From: Brevibacillus sp051967035
GTDB lineage: Bacteria; Bacillota; Bacilli; Brevibacillales; Brevibacillaceae
Reading direction: 5' to 3'
Assembly (NCBI RefSeq): GCF_051967035.1
Contig: NZ_JBQCKK010000004.1
Coordinates: forward strand, 124,001-188,000
DNA: 64,000 nucleotides
Both the position numbers and the translations under genes were made by a program. Numbering within the stretch: the first letter of the stretch is position 1; every line of letters begins with the position of its first letter. The notes under the pieces are model-generated. The model did no database searches, was not told the origin of the DNA, and worked only from the letters and a program-made list of their open reading frames with translations. Positions 15,977 through 24,534 of the stretch are shown one piece after another.

Positions 15977-17983
15977 TTATTTCAGCAGCTCTTCGGCAGT
16001 TGCCACCACATTTTCTACCGTAAAGCCGTATTCGCGCATGATGCGTTCGCCTGGTGCGGATGCGCCGAACTGGTTGATTGCGATGATTTTGCCGCTATCT
16101 CCGGTGTAACGCTCCCAGCCCAGCGGCGAGCCCATTTCTACGGCTACCCGTGCTTTGACCGTCGGAGGAATGACTGCATCGCGGTATTCTTGCGGCTGAC
16201 GCTCGAACAGGTTCCAGCTTGGCATGGACACGACGCGCGCTTCGATGCCGCGGGAGAGCAGTTCTTCGCGGGCTTGCATCACCAGAGATACCTCGGAGCC
16301 GGTAGCCAGCAGGATGAGCTGCGGATTGCCGCTTGGCGCATCTGCCAGTACGTATGCCCCTTTGGTCACGCCTTCTGCCGCTTTTTCGATCGTCTCAGGC
16401 AGAACGGGCAGGTTTTGGCGAGTGAGCACCAGTACGACTGGCTCGTCCGTGCGGGATATCGCGTATTTCCACGCTTCGTTCGTCTCCACTGCATCTGCCG
16501 GACGCATAATGGTCAGTCCTGGCATCGCGCGCAAGGAAGCGAGCTGTTCAATCGGCTCGTGCGTCGGACCGTCTTCGCCGACTGCGATGGAGTCGTGCGT
16601 GAACACGTACACCACTGGCTGCTTCATCAGCGCAGAGAGGCGGATCGCCGGACGCAGGTAGTCGGAGAAGACGAAGAACGTACCGCCGTACACTTTCACG
16701 CCGCCGTGCAAAGCCATCCCGTTGAGGGCTGCCCCCATGGCGAACTCGCGAACGCCGAACCAGATGTTGCGGCCCTCGTAGGAGCCTGGCAGGAAGTTGC
16801 CCGCTTCTTTGATGACGGTGTTGTTGGAATGAGCCAGGTCAGCGGAACCGCCGAGGAAGAACGGAACGGTTTTCGCCAGCGCGTTGATCGCGTTTCCGGA
16901 CGCTACGCGCGTCGCCAGTTTGGCTCCTGCCTCGTACACAGGCATGTTCGCATCCCAGCCTGCTGGCAGGTGCCCTTCCTGTGCGGTCGTGAATTGCGCC
17001 GCCAGATCCGGGTACGCCTTGGCGTAGGCCGCAAACTTGTCGCGCCATGCCGCTTCCGCTTTTTCGCCCGCTTCTGCCAGGCTGGCGTAGAAGTCTGCTA
17101 CTTCCTGCGGAACGTGGAATTCATTTTCGTGCGTCCACGCGTAGTTCGCCTTGGTCAACTTCACTTCTTCCTTGCCGAGCGGAGCGCCATGGGAAGCGCT
17201 GGAGCCGCCTTTGTTCGGGCTGCCGTAACCGATAATCGTTTTGACTTCGATCAGGGTAGGACGATCCAGGTCTTTTTTCGCTTCCGCAATCGCCGCTTCA
17301 ATCGCGGCCAGGTCGTTTCCGTCTTCTACGCGCAAGTATTGCCAGCCGTATGCCTGGTAGCGCGCCGCCACGTTTTCCGAGAAGGAGCGGGACAGCTCGC
17401 CGTCCAGGGAAATATCGTTCGAATCGTAGAGCACGATCAGTTTGCCCAGCTTCAGGTGTGCCGCCAGGGAAGACGCTTCGCTGGACACGCCTTCCATCAG
17501 GTCGCCGTCGCCGCAAATGACGTAGGTGTAGTGGTTGACGATATCAAAGCTGTCGCGGTTGTAAACAGCTGCCATATGCTTTTCCGCCATGGCCATCCCG
17601 ACCGCCATCGCGATCCCTTGTCCCAGCGGTCCGGTCGTCGCATCCACGCCAGCCGTATGCCCAAACTCCGGGTGGCCTGGCGTTTTGCTGCCCCATTGGC
17701 GGAAGTTATGCAGGTCTTCCAGCGAAACATCGTATTTCATCAAGTGCAACATCGAGTATAATAGCATAGAGCCATGTCCGGCAGACAGGACAAAGCGATC
17801 GCGGTCGATCCACTGCGGATTGCTAGGGTTGACCTTCATGAAACGGCTCCACAGGACATGAGCCATAGGGGCAGCGCCCATTGGCATTCCCGGGTGGCCG
17901 GAATTGGCTTTTTCAATGGCATCAATCGCCAACGTGCGGATGGTGTTGATGGATAGCTGATCGACAGACGTATGCTGAGTCAT
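15977..17983 (-). CDS. tkt: Transketolase
   Basis: A 668-residue thiamine-diphosphate enzyme that moves two-carbon units between pentose phosphate pathway sugars. Visible motifs are the substrate His in IEKANSGHPGMPMGAAP, the ThDP/Mg loop GDGDLMEGVSSEA, the pyrimidine-domain THDSIAVGEDGPTHEP and the C-terminal GSEVSLVMQA. The frame runs on upstream without a stop, but ATG 17983 follows AGGGAGG and gives the family length. Monocistronic, with a consensus TATAAT promoter about 70 bases upstream. Confidence 0.97.
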   Translation of the reverse strand: MTQHTSVDQLSINTIRTLAIDAIEKANSGHPGMPMGAAPMAHVLWSRFMKVNPSNPQWIDRDRFVLSAGHGSMLLYSMLHLMKYDVSLEDLHNFRQWGSKTPGHPEFGHTAGVDATTGPLGQGIAMAVGMAMAEKHMAAVYNRDSFDIVNHYTYVICGDGDLMEGVSSEASSLAAHLKLGKLIVLYDSNDISLDGELSRSFSENVAARYQAYGWQYLRVEDGNDLAAIEAAIAEAKKDLDRPTLIEVKTIIGYGSPNKGGSSASHGAPLGKEEVKLTKANYAWTHENEFHVPQEVADFYASLAEAGEKAEAAWRDKFAAYAKAYPDLAAQFTTAQEGHLPAGWDANMPVYEAGAKLATRVASGNAINALAKTVPFFLGGSADLAHSNNTVIKEAGNFLPGSYEGRNIWFGVREFAMGAALNGMALHGGVKVYGGTFFVFSDYLRPAIRLSALMKQPVVYVFTHDSIAVGEDGPTHEPIEQLASLRAMPGLTIMRPADAVETNEAWKYAISRTDEPVVLVLTRQNLPVLPETIEKAAEGVTKGAYVLADAPSGNPQLILLATGSEVSLVMQAREELLSRGIEARVVSMPSWNLFERQPQEYRDAVIPPTVKARVAVEMGSPLGWERYTGDSGKIIAINQFGASAPGERIMREYGFTVENVVATAEELLK

Positions 17984-18049
17984 CTCGCGAAATCCTCCCT
18001 GTGCTTTTCTATAAGTCAATACGTAGTATCGAGTAAAACACACTGTGCC

Positions 18050-18081
18050 ATTATAGCATAGTTCAAGTTCAAGTTCATGCT
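18050..18081 (-). promoter_or_regulatory. Promoter of transketolase with tandem TTGAAC repeats
   Basis: A consensus extended -10 (TGCTATAAT, complement of 18050-18058) is preceded by hexamers reading ATGAAC, TTGAAC, TTGAAC in tandem. The first lies at 17-base spacing and can serve as -35. Confidence 0.6.
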
Positions 18082-18112
18082 TGCTTTCATAGAAGAAGGA
18101 GGTCTTTTTCGA

Positions 18113-18268
18113 ATGTCTTCTACCCTCTACCTCATCATTGGCATCGTGCTGGCACTCGCCGGGTTCGGCATGCTGTTTGCCGCCATGAGCAGCTCGCCCG
18201 TCCTGAAAAAGAACAGGGAAAAGCTGCGCAGACAGGCGGCGGAAAATCACCGTCCCGAGGAAGTGTGA
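18113..18268 (+). CDS. Small single-pass membrane protein
   Basis: A 51-residue protein with one hydrophobic helix at about residues 4-26 (LYLIIGIVLALAGFGMLFAA) and a basic cytoplasmic tail ending RPEEV. AAGGAGG lies upstream of ATG 18113; the longer open frame is excluded by that site. Divergent from tkt. Function unknown; I see no family motif. Confidence 0.7.
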   Translation: MSSTLYLIIGIVLALAGFGMLFAAMSSSPVLKKNREKLRRQAAENHRPEEV

Positions 18269-18269
18269 G

Positions 18270-18325
18270 AAAAAAAGCCGGCTGTCCTGGGCGTTTTCCC
18301 TCTCAGGCAGTCGGCTCCTTTTGCA
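18270..18325. terminator. Terminator between convergent small membrane gene and DedA gene
   Basis: AGCCGGCTG pairs imperfectly with the CAGTCGGCT copy 25 bases on; on the minus strand it ends in seven T, so it mainly serves the DedA gene. It overlaps the last codons of that gene. Confidence 0.65.
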
Positions 18326-18917
18326 ATTCTCCCCTGTGCTTCGCGCTTCTGGCTCCCCTCCAAAGCTTCATTCGCATGTACTGGCGAATCGCGATGTAGC
18401 AGACGGCGGCGACAACTGCTGTCCCCAACGCAATGTTCCTGTACGCGTACACGCCTGCCAGCAGCGCGTCCAGCTCGTCCGAAAACCAGTAGCCCATGAG
18501 AAAAGAATGAAGCGTCCAGACGAACGTGCTGGGCAGAAAAAACAGCCAAAACCGTCGCAGCGGCATCCGGCATCCCCCGGCAACAAACGGCACCAGTTGG
18601 CGCGCCACCGGAATCCATACGCTGATGGACAGAAGCCAGCCCGCGTATTCCTGCTGCTTTTGCCCGCGTCTCAGTCGGGCAGCCCGGGATCGGCCGATCA
18701 GCCGTGCAAGAACAGGCGCCCCCATCCTCGCGCCCGCGATGTAGCTTGCCCCTATCCCGATGAGTGCCGCCGCCAAAACGACTGCGTACCCAGCGAAAAA
18801 TTCTGCATCCACCTGTGTCATTCTTGCGCCCGCACCCATCACCGAAATTTCATCGGGAACGAGTTGCCGGAGAAGTTCTTTCCCCAGTTCGCTCCAAAAC
18901 GCTGCAACGTCTGTCAT
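18303..18917 (-). CDS. DedA family membrane protein
   Basis: A 204-residue polytopic protein of the DedA/VTT group. The core motif is PVARQLVPFVAGGCRMPLRRFW, close to the family's GR.IP..R...S..AG...M....F pattern but with PVARQL in place of PGVRTF. It has re-entrant-like segments and C-terminal helices with a basic tail. DedA proteins are membrane scramblase-like proteins linked to undecaprenyl-phosphate or phosphatidylethanolamine recycling; the exact substrate here is unknown. Monocistronic, with GAAGGAG upstream. Confidence 0.82.
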   Translation of the reverse strand: MTDVAAFWSELGKELLRQLVPDEISVMGAGARMTQVDAEFFAGYAVVLAAALIGIGASYIAGARMGAPVLARLIGRSRAARLRRGQKQQEYAGWLLSISVWIPVARQLVPFVAGGCRMPLRRFWLFFLPSTFVWTLHSFLMGYWFSDELDALLAGVYAYRNIALGTAVVAAVCYIAIRQYMRMKLWRGARSAKHRGELQKEPTA

Positions 18918-19140
18918 CCCATTCTCCGCTCCTTCTCTCCAGCCTGCTCTCTATGCTACAGGGGAAACCTTTCGAAAAGGAAACGAATGCCTTACATTTT
19001 GGGAAAGGATTTATGACAAATGGTTGAAGAAAGCGGGGCGGGCTGGCTGGGTACCAGAAGCACAAAAAAACGCGCTTATCACCGCCGCACCCTGAGAGCA
19101 GCAGATAAACACGCCTGGTTCCGGTTTTTCGCTTTTTTTG

Positions 19141-19347
19141 TTAGCGGCTGTCCAACGCCTGGCGCTTGCTGCGCACAGCGGACATGGCCTCCATAAACTC
19201 TTCCTTTTCGATCACATTCAATTCGTACAGCTCGCGAATCTCGTCCTCGATCAACAACAGATCCCCCTCCGGGTCTCCTGTGTAGATGAACAAGCCAAAG
19301 CGGTGCAGAAACGCCTTTAAATCGAACTCATTCGGGTTCGCTTTCAA
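19141..19347 (-). CDS. yqgQ: YqgQ family protein (DUF910)
   Basis: A 68-residue helical protein. The family core FGLFIYTGDPEGDLLLIEDE and the following IRELYEL are easily recognised. YqgQ proteins are small, conserved in Bacilli and of unknown biochemical role. The start is TTG, overlapping the TGA of the upstream gene (ATTGA), so the two are translationally coupled. Confidence 0.88.
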   Translation of the reverse strand: MKANPNEFDLKAFLHRFGLFIYTGDPEGDLLLIEDEIRELYELNVIEKEEFMEAMSAVRSKRQALDSR

Positions 19348-19742
19348 TGGGCTCCCTCCAGATCGATTTCCATCCTCGCGAGGACGGCATCGTAATCAAA
19401 CTCGACAGCAAAGCCGGTAATGACGATGATCTTCGCATCCGGATACGCTTCCTGCCACGCCTCCTCTTCCTCAGGCTTCAATCCGACAAGGTAGAGCGGA
19501 TCTTTGGAAAGCAGGGGATGCTCCTGGCGCAGACGCAAAAATTCGCGGCATCTGTCCTGTTCCTCGGCCGCATTCAAGACGAGGACCGCGCGCGTTACCT
19601 CATTCGATTCCCGCTGCCCCGCGATCAGCTCAAACGTTTTCGCTGTAGGCACCATGGCATTCACCTCGGGAAAGCGGTCGAGAACTTCATCCAGCCAATC
19701 ATCTTCATGCCAGGCCAGGTAGTACAGCATTGCAGTAGACAT
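19344..19742 (-). CDS. Hypothetical protein coupled to yqgQ
   Basis: A 132-residue acidic soluble protein, with no signal peptide or membrane segment. Alternating hydrophobic strands (TRAVLVLNAA, PLYLVGLKP, AKIIVITGF) and helices suggest a small alpha/beta fold of receiver or Rossmann type, without recognisable catalytic residues. GAGGTG precedes the ATG and an extended -10 promoter lies about 60 bases upstream. Confidence 0.72.
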   Translation of the reverse strand: MSTAMLYYLAWHEDDWLDEVLDRFPEVNAMVPTAKTFELIAGQRESNEVTRAVLVLNAAEEQDRCREFLRLRQEHPLLSKDPLYLVGLKPEEEEAWQEAYPDAKIIVITGFAVEFDYDAVLARMEIDLEGAH

Positions 19743-19803
19743 GGAACCAACACCTCATGGATATATACTAGACGACTTGCGAAACGATTCTTGTTTCTTT
19801 TCC

Positions 19804-19812
19804 ATTATACCA
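19804..19812 (-). promoter_or_regulatory. Extended -10 promoter of the yqgQ unit
   Basis: TGGTATAAT on the minus strand, a consensus extended -10 without a clear -35. Confidence 0.5.
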
Positions 19813-19843
19813 TGCCAGGAGCGTTGCTGCCCACGCCGCTCGC

Positions 19844-19872
19844 TTGACTTCGACACTTCGTTCACGTAAGGT
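19844..19872 (+). promoter_or_regulatory. Promoter of the MFS transporter gene
   Basis: TTGACT, 17 bases, TAAGGT, ending about 54 bases before the GTG start. Confidence 0.5.
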
Positions 19873-19925
19873 GGTACATGCAAGCAAAAAGCAGCTGATT
19901 TTCGCGTGAAACGAGGGAACTGTTC

Positions 19926-21110
19926 GTGAAGAAGAAGTACCTGGCTCTCTTGTTCTTCATTGCCTTTTTGACCATGCTCGGATTTGGCATCATCATTCCT
20001 ATTCTCCCTTTCCTAGCAGAAAAACGAGGGGCGTCTTCCTTTCAAATCGGCGTTTTGTTCGCCAGCTACAACATCATGCAGCTTTTGTTCGCACCTGTAT
20101 GGGGAAGCCTCTCCGACCGGATCGGGCGAAAGCCGCTCGTCTCTTTTGGCCTTTTCGGCTTCGCCGTCACCTTTATCCTGTTTGGAATGGCAAGCAGCTA
20201 TACGGAAATGCTCGTCTACCGCATCCTGGGCGGCATCGTCTCCGCAGCGGCACTGCCCACGGTGACAGCCATGGTCGCAGACCTGTTCCCGTCTGAAGAG
20301 CGGGCAAAAGGAATGGGGGTCGTCGGTGCCGGGATTGGCCTCAGCTTTGTCTTCGGCCCCGTCATGGGCGGTCTGCTCAGCGGGTACGGGTTTGCGGTTC
20401 CCTTTTACGCGGCGGGGATCGTCGCGTTCGTCACGTTTCTGTTCATTCTCGTCGCTTTGCCGGAAAGCCTGCCCAAAGAAAAGCGGACGAGCCTGCCCAA
20501 AGAAGCGCGAAAAAACCCGCTCCCTTCTCTATTCGGCTCCCTGTCGCTTTTGTATGCGATCCTGTTTGTGGTCTCGTTCGCCTTTTCCGGACTGGAGACG
20601 ACCTTTGCGCTGTTCATCAGCGATCTGTACGGCTTTACGTCCAAAGACCTTGGCTACATGTTTCTCGTCATGGGCCTGATTGCAGCCTGTGTGCAAGGCG
20701 GCCTGATCGGCAGGCTGGTCAAACAGTTCGGAGAAGCCGCCGTGCTTGCCCTGGGAATGATTTTTTACGGCATCGGCTTTTTCGCCATTCCGCTGTCCGG
20801 CAACTTTTGGGCGCTGGCGTTGATTTTGTCCTTGTTCGGGGCCGGACAAGGCATGATCCGGGCAACCGCCACCGCGATGATTACGCAGCGTACTACGCAA
20901 GGACAAGGCGTCACCAGCGGGACGATCAGCTCGATGGACAGCCTCGGACGCATCCTGGGTCCGCTGGCAGGCGGCGCGGTCTACCCGTTCTCCCACAGCG
21001 CCCCGTTTTTCCTCGGGGGCGTCCTGATGGTGCTGATTCTGCTCTGGTTTTTCGGCAGCTATCGACGGCTGCCCGACCCGGAGCCGACTGTGCAAACCTC
21101 GAATTCGTAG
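19926..21110 (+). CDS. MFS transporter, DHA1 drug:H+ antiporter type
   Basis: A 394-residue, 12-helix major facilitator. GSLSDRIGRKPLV is the loop 2-3 signature, and GAGIGLSFVFGPVMGGLLS is the motif C antiporter signature of helix 5, so it should be an exporter in the Bmr/TetA group. The central loop has a small internal duplication, LPKEKRTSLPKEARK. The GTG start follows GAGGGA. Substrate unknown. Monocistronic, with a good promoter and terminator. Confidence 0.92.
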   Translation: MKKKYLALLFFIAFLTMLGFGIIIPILPFLAEKRGASSFQIGVLFASYNIMQLLFAPVWGSLSDRIGRKPLVSFGLFGFAVTFILFGMASSYTEMLVYRILGGIVSAAALPTVTAMVADLFPSEERAKGMGVVGAGIGLSFVFGPVMGGLLSGYGFAVPFYAAGIVAFVTFLFILVALPESLPKEKRTSLPKEARKNPLPSLFGSLSLLYAILFVVSFAFSGLETTFALFISDLYGFTSKDLGYMFLVMGLIAACVQGGLIGRLVKQFGEAAVLALGMIFYGIGFFAIPLSGNFWALALILSLFGAGQGMIRATATAMITQRTTQGQGVTSGTISSMDSLGRILGPLAGGAVYPFSHSAPFFLGGVLMVLILLWFFGSYRRLPDPEPTVQTSNS

Positions 21111-21138
21111 CCGACAGCCCGTTTGTCCGTCAAACGCC

Positions 21139-21195
21139 AAAGGCAGCGGAAGCCCCGGACTTTGTGTCCGCGCTTCTTCGCTGCCTTTCTTTTGC
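21139..21195. terminator. Terminator between the convergent MFS and ABC-F genes
   Basis: AAAGGCAGCG pairs with CGCTGCCTTT across a 35-base inner arm, followed by CTTTT on the plus strand. Confidence 0.75.
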
Positions 21196-21215
21196 TTGCC
21201 CGCAGGCCGCTTCGC

Positions 21216-23168
21216 TTACGCCTCCTGCAACTGCATCCAGGCGAAGTACGCCGCATCGATTTCTTGTTGCACCTGCTCGCTTTCCGCTTGCCACTCCGCC
21301 AGTTGCCGATAGTCCGCCGTCCCCTCCGCCAGCCGTCTGTTCAGACGTTCTTTTTGCTCCTCCAGCCTGGCAATTCGCTCCTCCAGTTCTGCCAGCTTGA
21401 AGGCGTTGGGACGTTTGGATGGGGCGCCGGGGCTCACGGTTCCGTGAGACGACTTGCTTTTCGCTGCCGCTTGCGGCGCTGGCTGGCTCGCTTTGCTTGT
21501 TTCTTCCTCCCCGCGCCTGTCAGCCCGCGCTGCGCTACGCCGCTTCTGCTTTTCCCGCGCCTCCTCGTAGCTGCCGACATCATGCACGAGCTGTCGATCC
21601 TCCACCCAAAAGACGCCGTCGACCATTTTTTGCAGAAAATAACGGTCGTGGGAGACGATGAACAAAGAACCGTGAAACTCAGCGAGCGCTTCCTCCAGCG
21701 TTTCCCGCGCTTCGATATCGAGATGGTTGGTCGGTTCGTCCAGGATGAGCAGGTTGATGTCCTGATGCATGAGCTGGGCCAGGCGCAGCCGCATGCGCTC
21801 GCCGCCGCTCAGCTGGCCGATCCGCTTGAAGACGTGCTCGCCGTAGAACAGAAACCGCGCCAGCAAATGTCTCGCTTCTGCCTCCGTCACCTTCGCCACG
21901 TCGCGGAACGCGTCGATCAGCCGCTGGTTTTGGTCCCCTTCCAGCGCTTGCTGCGAAAGATATCCGACCTTGACGCTGCTGCCCATGGTGAGCGTGCCCG
22001 CGTCCGGCTCGATTTCGCCCAGGAGCATGCGAATGAGCGTCGACTTTCCGCAGCCGTTCGGCCCGAGCAGCGCTTTTCGCTCCCCGAAGCGGAGCAGCAG
22101 GCTGGCGTCGGAAAACAACGGTTTGCCCCCGTACGCTTTGTGTACGCCTTTTACGATCAGCACATCCTGGCCGCTCCGGTCGGTCTTTTTGAACTGCAAG
22201 CCCATCCGGTCGGCTTCCATTTTCGGCCGCTCGATCCGCTCGATGCGCGCCAGCGCCTTTTCCATGCTCTTCGCCCGGCGGTGAAACGCTTCGTTCGGCG
22301 GATTGGAGCGATTGCCCCACTCTTTGAGCCGTTTGATCGTCTCCTTCATCTTTTTGATTTTTTTTTGCTGCTCCTGGTAGGCGGCAAACTGACGCAGCAA
22401 GCGCTCCTCCCGCTCGGCGGCAAACGCGCTGTAGTTGCCGATGTAGAACTCCGCCTCCCCGCCGTCGACATGGTAGATCGACGTCACGACAGCATCCAGG
22501 AAGTAGCGGTCATGGGAAATAATCAGTACCGTTCCCGGATAGCTCTGCAAAAATTGCTCCAGCCACTCCATCGATTCCACATCGAGGTGGTTGGTCGGCT
22601 CATCCAGCAGCAGGACGTCGCTTTTTTGGCACAACAGCTTGGCCAGACCCGCCTTCGTCTTTTCGCCCCCGCTGAGCTTGGCAAAGGGCGTCGCCAAAAG
22701 CTCCGCGCTAATGCCCAACCCTTGCGTCACCTGCGCCATGTGCGTCTCCCACTGGTAGCCGTCCAGCTGCTCGAACTCGTCCTGCAGCTTCTGATAGCGC
22801 TGCATCAGCCGATTCAACTCGCCCTCGTTTTCGTAGCATAGCGCCATCTGCTCTGCCAGCTCGCGCATCTGCCCCTGAATGTGGCGCACATCGGCAAACG
22901 CGCTTGCCACCACATCTGCGCCTGTCCAGTCCGCCGGGTACTGCGGAGATTGCGGCAGGTAGGCCCAAACCGTTCCTTTGGCGCGGTACAGCTCTCCCGC
23001 ATCCGGGGTTTCGATTCCGGCCAATAGCTTGAACAAGGTCGTTTTCCCCGCTCCGTTCGGCCCGACGATTCCTACCCGCTCGCCCGCTTTTATTTCCAGT
23101 GTCACGTCTTTGAGAACCGGATCGGCTCCGTACGATTTTTGCAAGTGTGTAGTCGCGACGATTATCAT
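21216..23168 (-). CDS. ABC-F family ATPase (ribosome-associated)
   Basis: A 650-residue soluble protein with two ABC domains in tandem: Walker A GPNGAGKT near residue 36 and GPNGCGKS near 357, signatures LSGGEKTK and LSGGERMR, and Walker B LLLDEPTNHLD and LILDEPTNHLD. The inter-domain linker is basic (the arm that enters the ribosomal E-site), with FHRRAKSMEKAL. A charged C-terminal coiled coil starts at about 555. ABC-F proteins relieve ribosome stalling or protect ribosomes from antibiotics. Size and C-terminal extension resemble B. subtilis YdiF more than VmlR/Vga types. A long leader with an internal terminator precedes it. Confidence 0.93.
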   Translation of the reverse strand: MIIVATTHLQKSYGADPVLKDVTLEIKAGERVGIVGPNGAGKTTLFKLLAGIETPDAGELYRAKGTVWAYLPQSPQYPADWTGADVVASAFADVRHIQGQMRELAEQMALCYENEGELNRLMQRYQKLQDEFEQLDGYQWETHMAQVTQGLGISAELLATPFAKLSGGEKTKAGLAKLLCQKSDVLLLDEPTNHLDVESMEWLEQFLQSYPGTVLIISHDRYFLDAVVTSIYHVDGGEAEFYIGNYSAFAAEREERLLRQFAAYQEQQKKIKKMKETIKRLKEWGNRSNPPNEAFHRRAKSMEKALARIERIERPKMEADRMGLQFKKTDRSGQDVLIVKGVHKAYGGKPLFSDASLLLRFGERKALLGPNGCGKSTLIRMLLGEIEPDAGTLTMGSSVKVGYLSQQALEGDQNQRLIDAFRDVAKVTEAEARHLLARFLFYGEHVFKRIGQLSGGERMRLRLAQLMHQDINLLILDEPTNHLDIEARETLEEALAEFHGSLFIVSHDRYFLQKMVDGVFWVEDRQLVHDVGSYEEAREKQKRRSAARADRRGEEETSKASQPAPQAAAKSKSSHGTVSPGAPSKRPNAFKLAELEERIARLEEQKERLNRRLAEGTADYRQLAEWQAESEQVQQEIDAAYFAWMQLQEA

Positions 23169-23288
23169 GCGTTCATTTCCTCCCTGGTTTGTGGTAACGG
23201 TTCAAAACCATGGAGTTCCTCAGCTGGCCCCGGCCGACTTTTGTCCCGCGCTTGCCCGCGAACACGCGAACAGGCAAAAATGGACGCA

Positions 23289-23318
23289 AAAAAGCCGCAG
23301 GCCATTACCTGCGGCATC
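23289..23318 (-). terminator. Intrinsic terminator inside the ABC-F leader
   Basis: GCCGCAGG, six-base loop, CCTGCGGC, then TTTTTT, located 120 bases before the ABC-F start codon and 290 bases after the stop of the preceding gene. Confidence 0.8.
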
Positions 23319-23577
23319 GCAAGGGGGGAGCCACTCGCCAGCGAAAACGCCGTGCGAATCGGTCCCCCATTCTCAGCAAGAACAAACCGTTCCTGGTCGA
23401 TGCATGGTACGCCTCTGGAAACTCCGTTCTGTTGTATGCGCAAAAATGGGCAGACTGGTCCCGTTGAACGAAAAATCATGCGTCATACTGGATGTTTCGA
23501 CCACAAACCATGCTTGAACGGCTCCGAACACGTACATACACCTCCATTTCCCAGGATTTCTTACTCTTAACCACCAT

Positions 23578-23604
23578 TTTATACCAGCTTCATACCAAAA
23601 ACAA
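23578..23604 (-). promoter_or_regulatory. Candidate promoter for the ABC-F leader
   Basis: TTGTTT and TATAAA with a short 15-base spacer but an extended TGG before the -10. It overlaps the end of the upstream gene. Confidence 0.4.
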
Positions 23605-23608
23605 GCGC

Positions 23609-24394
23609 CTACTGTCCTTGCGGCTGCCCCTCAAACAAAGGCTTGCCCGTATCCGCATCCAGAAACGAGATCGTCGTGTAAGGCGCAAGCTTCACCTTTG
23701 CCGTCAGATAAGGATAGGCAATCACTTGCGGATACATCATCCCTGGTACAGGCTCTGTCTGTTTGACGTAAACAAACAGCTGCTCCCATTTTTGCTCGAC
23801 CTTCGTGACTTGCAGGCCGTATCCGGGATGGGGAGCCTGCCCGCGGGCAATGACGTACAAATCGCCCCGTTGATGGATGCCCTGCTTTCCTTTGACAGAC
23901 TCGATGAAGTCCTGCTCTTCTTTGGTCAACTGCGTTTCATCCACGAGAACAAACGAATCGTTTGGCGCTATCGTCACGATTTCCACCGCCCTTTTCTCGG
24001 CATTCCAGGCAATCTCATGCCCTGCCTGCTCTACCAGCCACCGCAGCGGCACGTACACCTCTTTGCCCCGGACGAGCGCAGCCGCGCCGCCTTGCAGCGG
24101 TTTCCCGTCCACCGTGACTGCCCCCGAATCCAGTTGGAAAACAATCGTCCGCTCGCCCAGCTTCAACTGCCCGTTTTGTCCCTGGAGCGTCCAGACCCCT
24201 TGCAGCAAGCTGGCCGCATCCTCGGCGTATACGTACGTTTTCTGTTGCTGAAGAATCGCCTGCTTTTGCAAGGCTGCCGTCTTTCCATCGACCAGCACCG
24301 TGGCCGTTTGCGTCCCGCCCGTCGCCGCGAGAGCAGGGGCTACGGCCAGCAGTTGGAGGCTCAGCGCAGCGATCATCCATGTCTTTCCTCTCAT
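23609..24394 (-). CDS. Secreted protein with copper-amine-oxidase-N (stalk) domain
   Basis: A 261-residue exported protein: signal peptide with cleavage near ALA-A24, then a stalk domain of the copper amine oxidase N-terminal type (VTVDGKPLQGGAAALVRGKE, VYVPLRWLVEQAG). The C-terminal third (GYGLQVTKVEQKWEQLFVYV) resembles the PrcB C-terminal domain common in Paenibacillaceae surface proteins. The start is ATG 24394 behind GGAGG. Such proteins are usually surface or matrix components; no enzymatic residues are apparent. Confidence 0.8.
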   Translation of the reverse strand: MRGKTWMIAALSLQLLAVAPALAATGGTQTATVLVDGKTAALQKQAILQQQKTYVYAEDAASLLQGVWTLQGQNGQLKLGERTIVFQLDSGAVTVDGKPLQGGAAALVRGKEVYVPLRWLVEQAGHEIAWNAEKRAVEIVTIAPNDSFVLVDETQLTKEEQDFIESVKGKQGIHQRGDLYVIARGQAPHPGYGLQVTKVEQKWEQLFVYVKQTEPVPGMMYPQVIAYPYLTAKVKLAPYTTISFLDADTGKPLFEGQPQGQ

Positions 24395-24479
24395 CCTTGT
24401 TCCTCCATTCCATTGCTGTCGGTTTGTTTCTATCTTGTTAGACTTCCCTTCGTTCTTATTCGTTTCAGTGCCGTTGCCT

Positions 24480-24533
24480 AAAAAAAATCCGCCTGCCATC
24501 TGCGCCAGCCTCCGGCTTCGCAGGGCAGGCGCG
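24480..24533 (-). terminator. Terminator of the AEC transporter gene
   Basis: On the minus strand GCCTGCC pairs with GGCAGGC around a GC-rich inner hairpin and ends in eight T. Confidence 0.8.
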
Positions 24534-24534
24534 C

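Larger units (their letters stand above)
23169..23608 (-). promoter_or_regulatory. Long 5' leader of the ABC-F gene
   Basis: The 440 bases between the stalk-domain gene and the ABC-F start contain, in minus-strand order, a promoter (TTGTTT-15-TGGTATAAA, 23604-23578), a GGAGG followed by an ATG short ORF (start 23538), a GGGGGA/TCCCCCC pairing and a strong intrinsic terminator at 23289-23318. This order is typical of attenuation-controlled leaders. The function is inference. Confidence 0.5.

Noticed and set aside
21123..22841. Long plus-strand open frame opposite the ABC-F gene
   Set aside because: Antisense shadow of a certain gene in GC-rich DNA.
23281..23400. Possible c-di-AMP (ydaO) riboswitch because of GGGGGACC in the ABC-F leader
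   Set aside because: The other conserved ydaO segments are absent, so the match is one short motif only.
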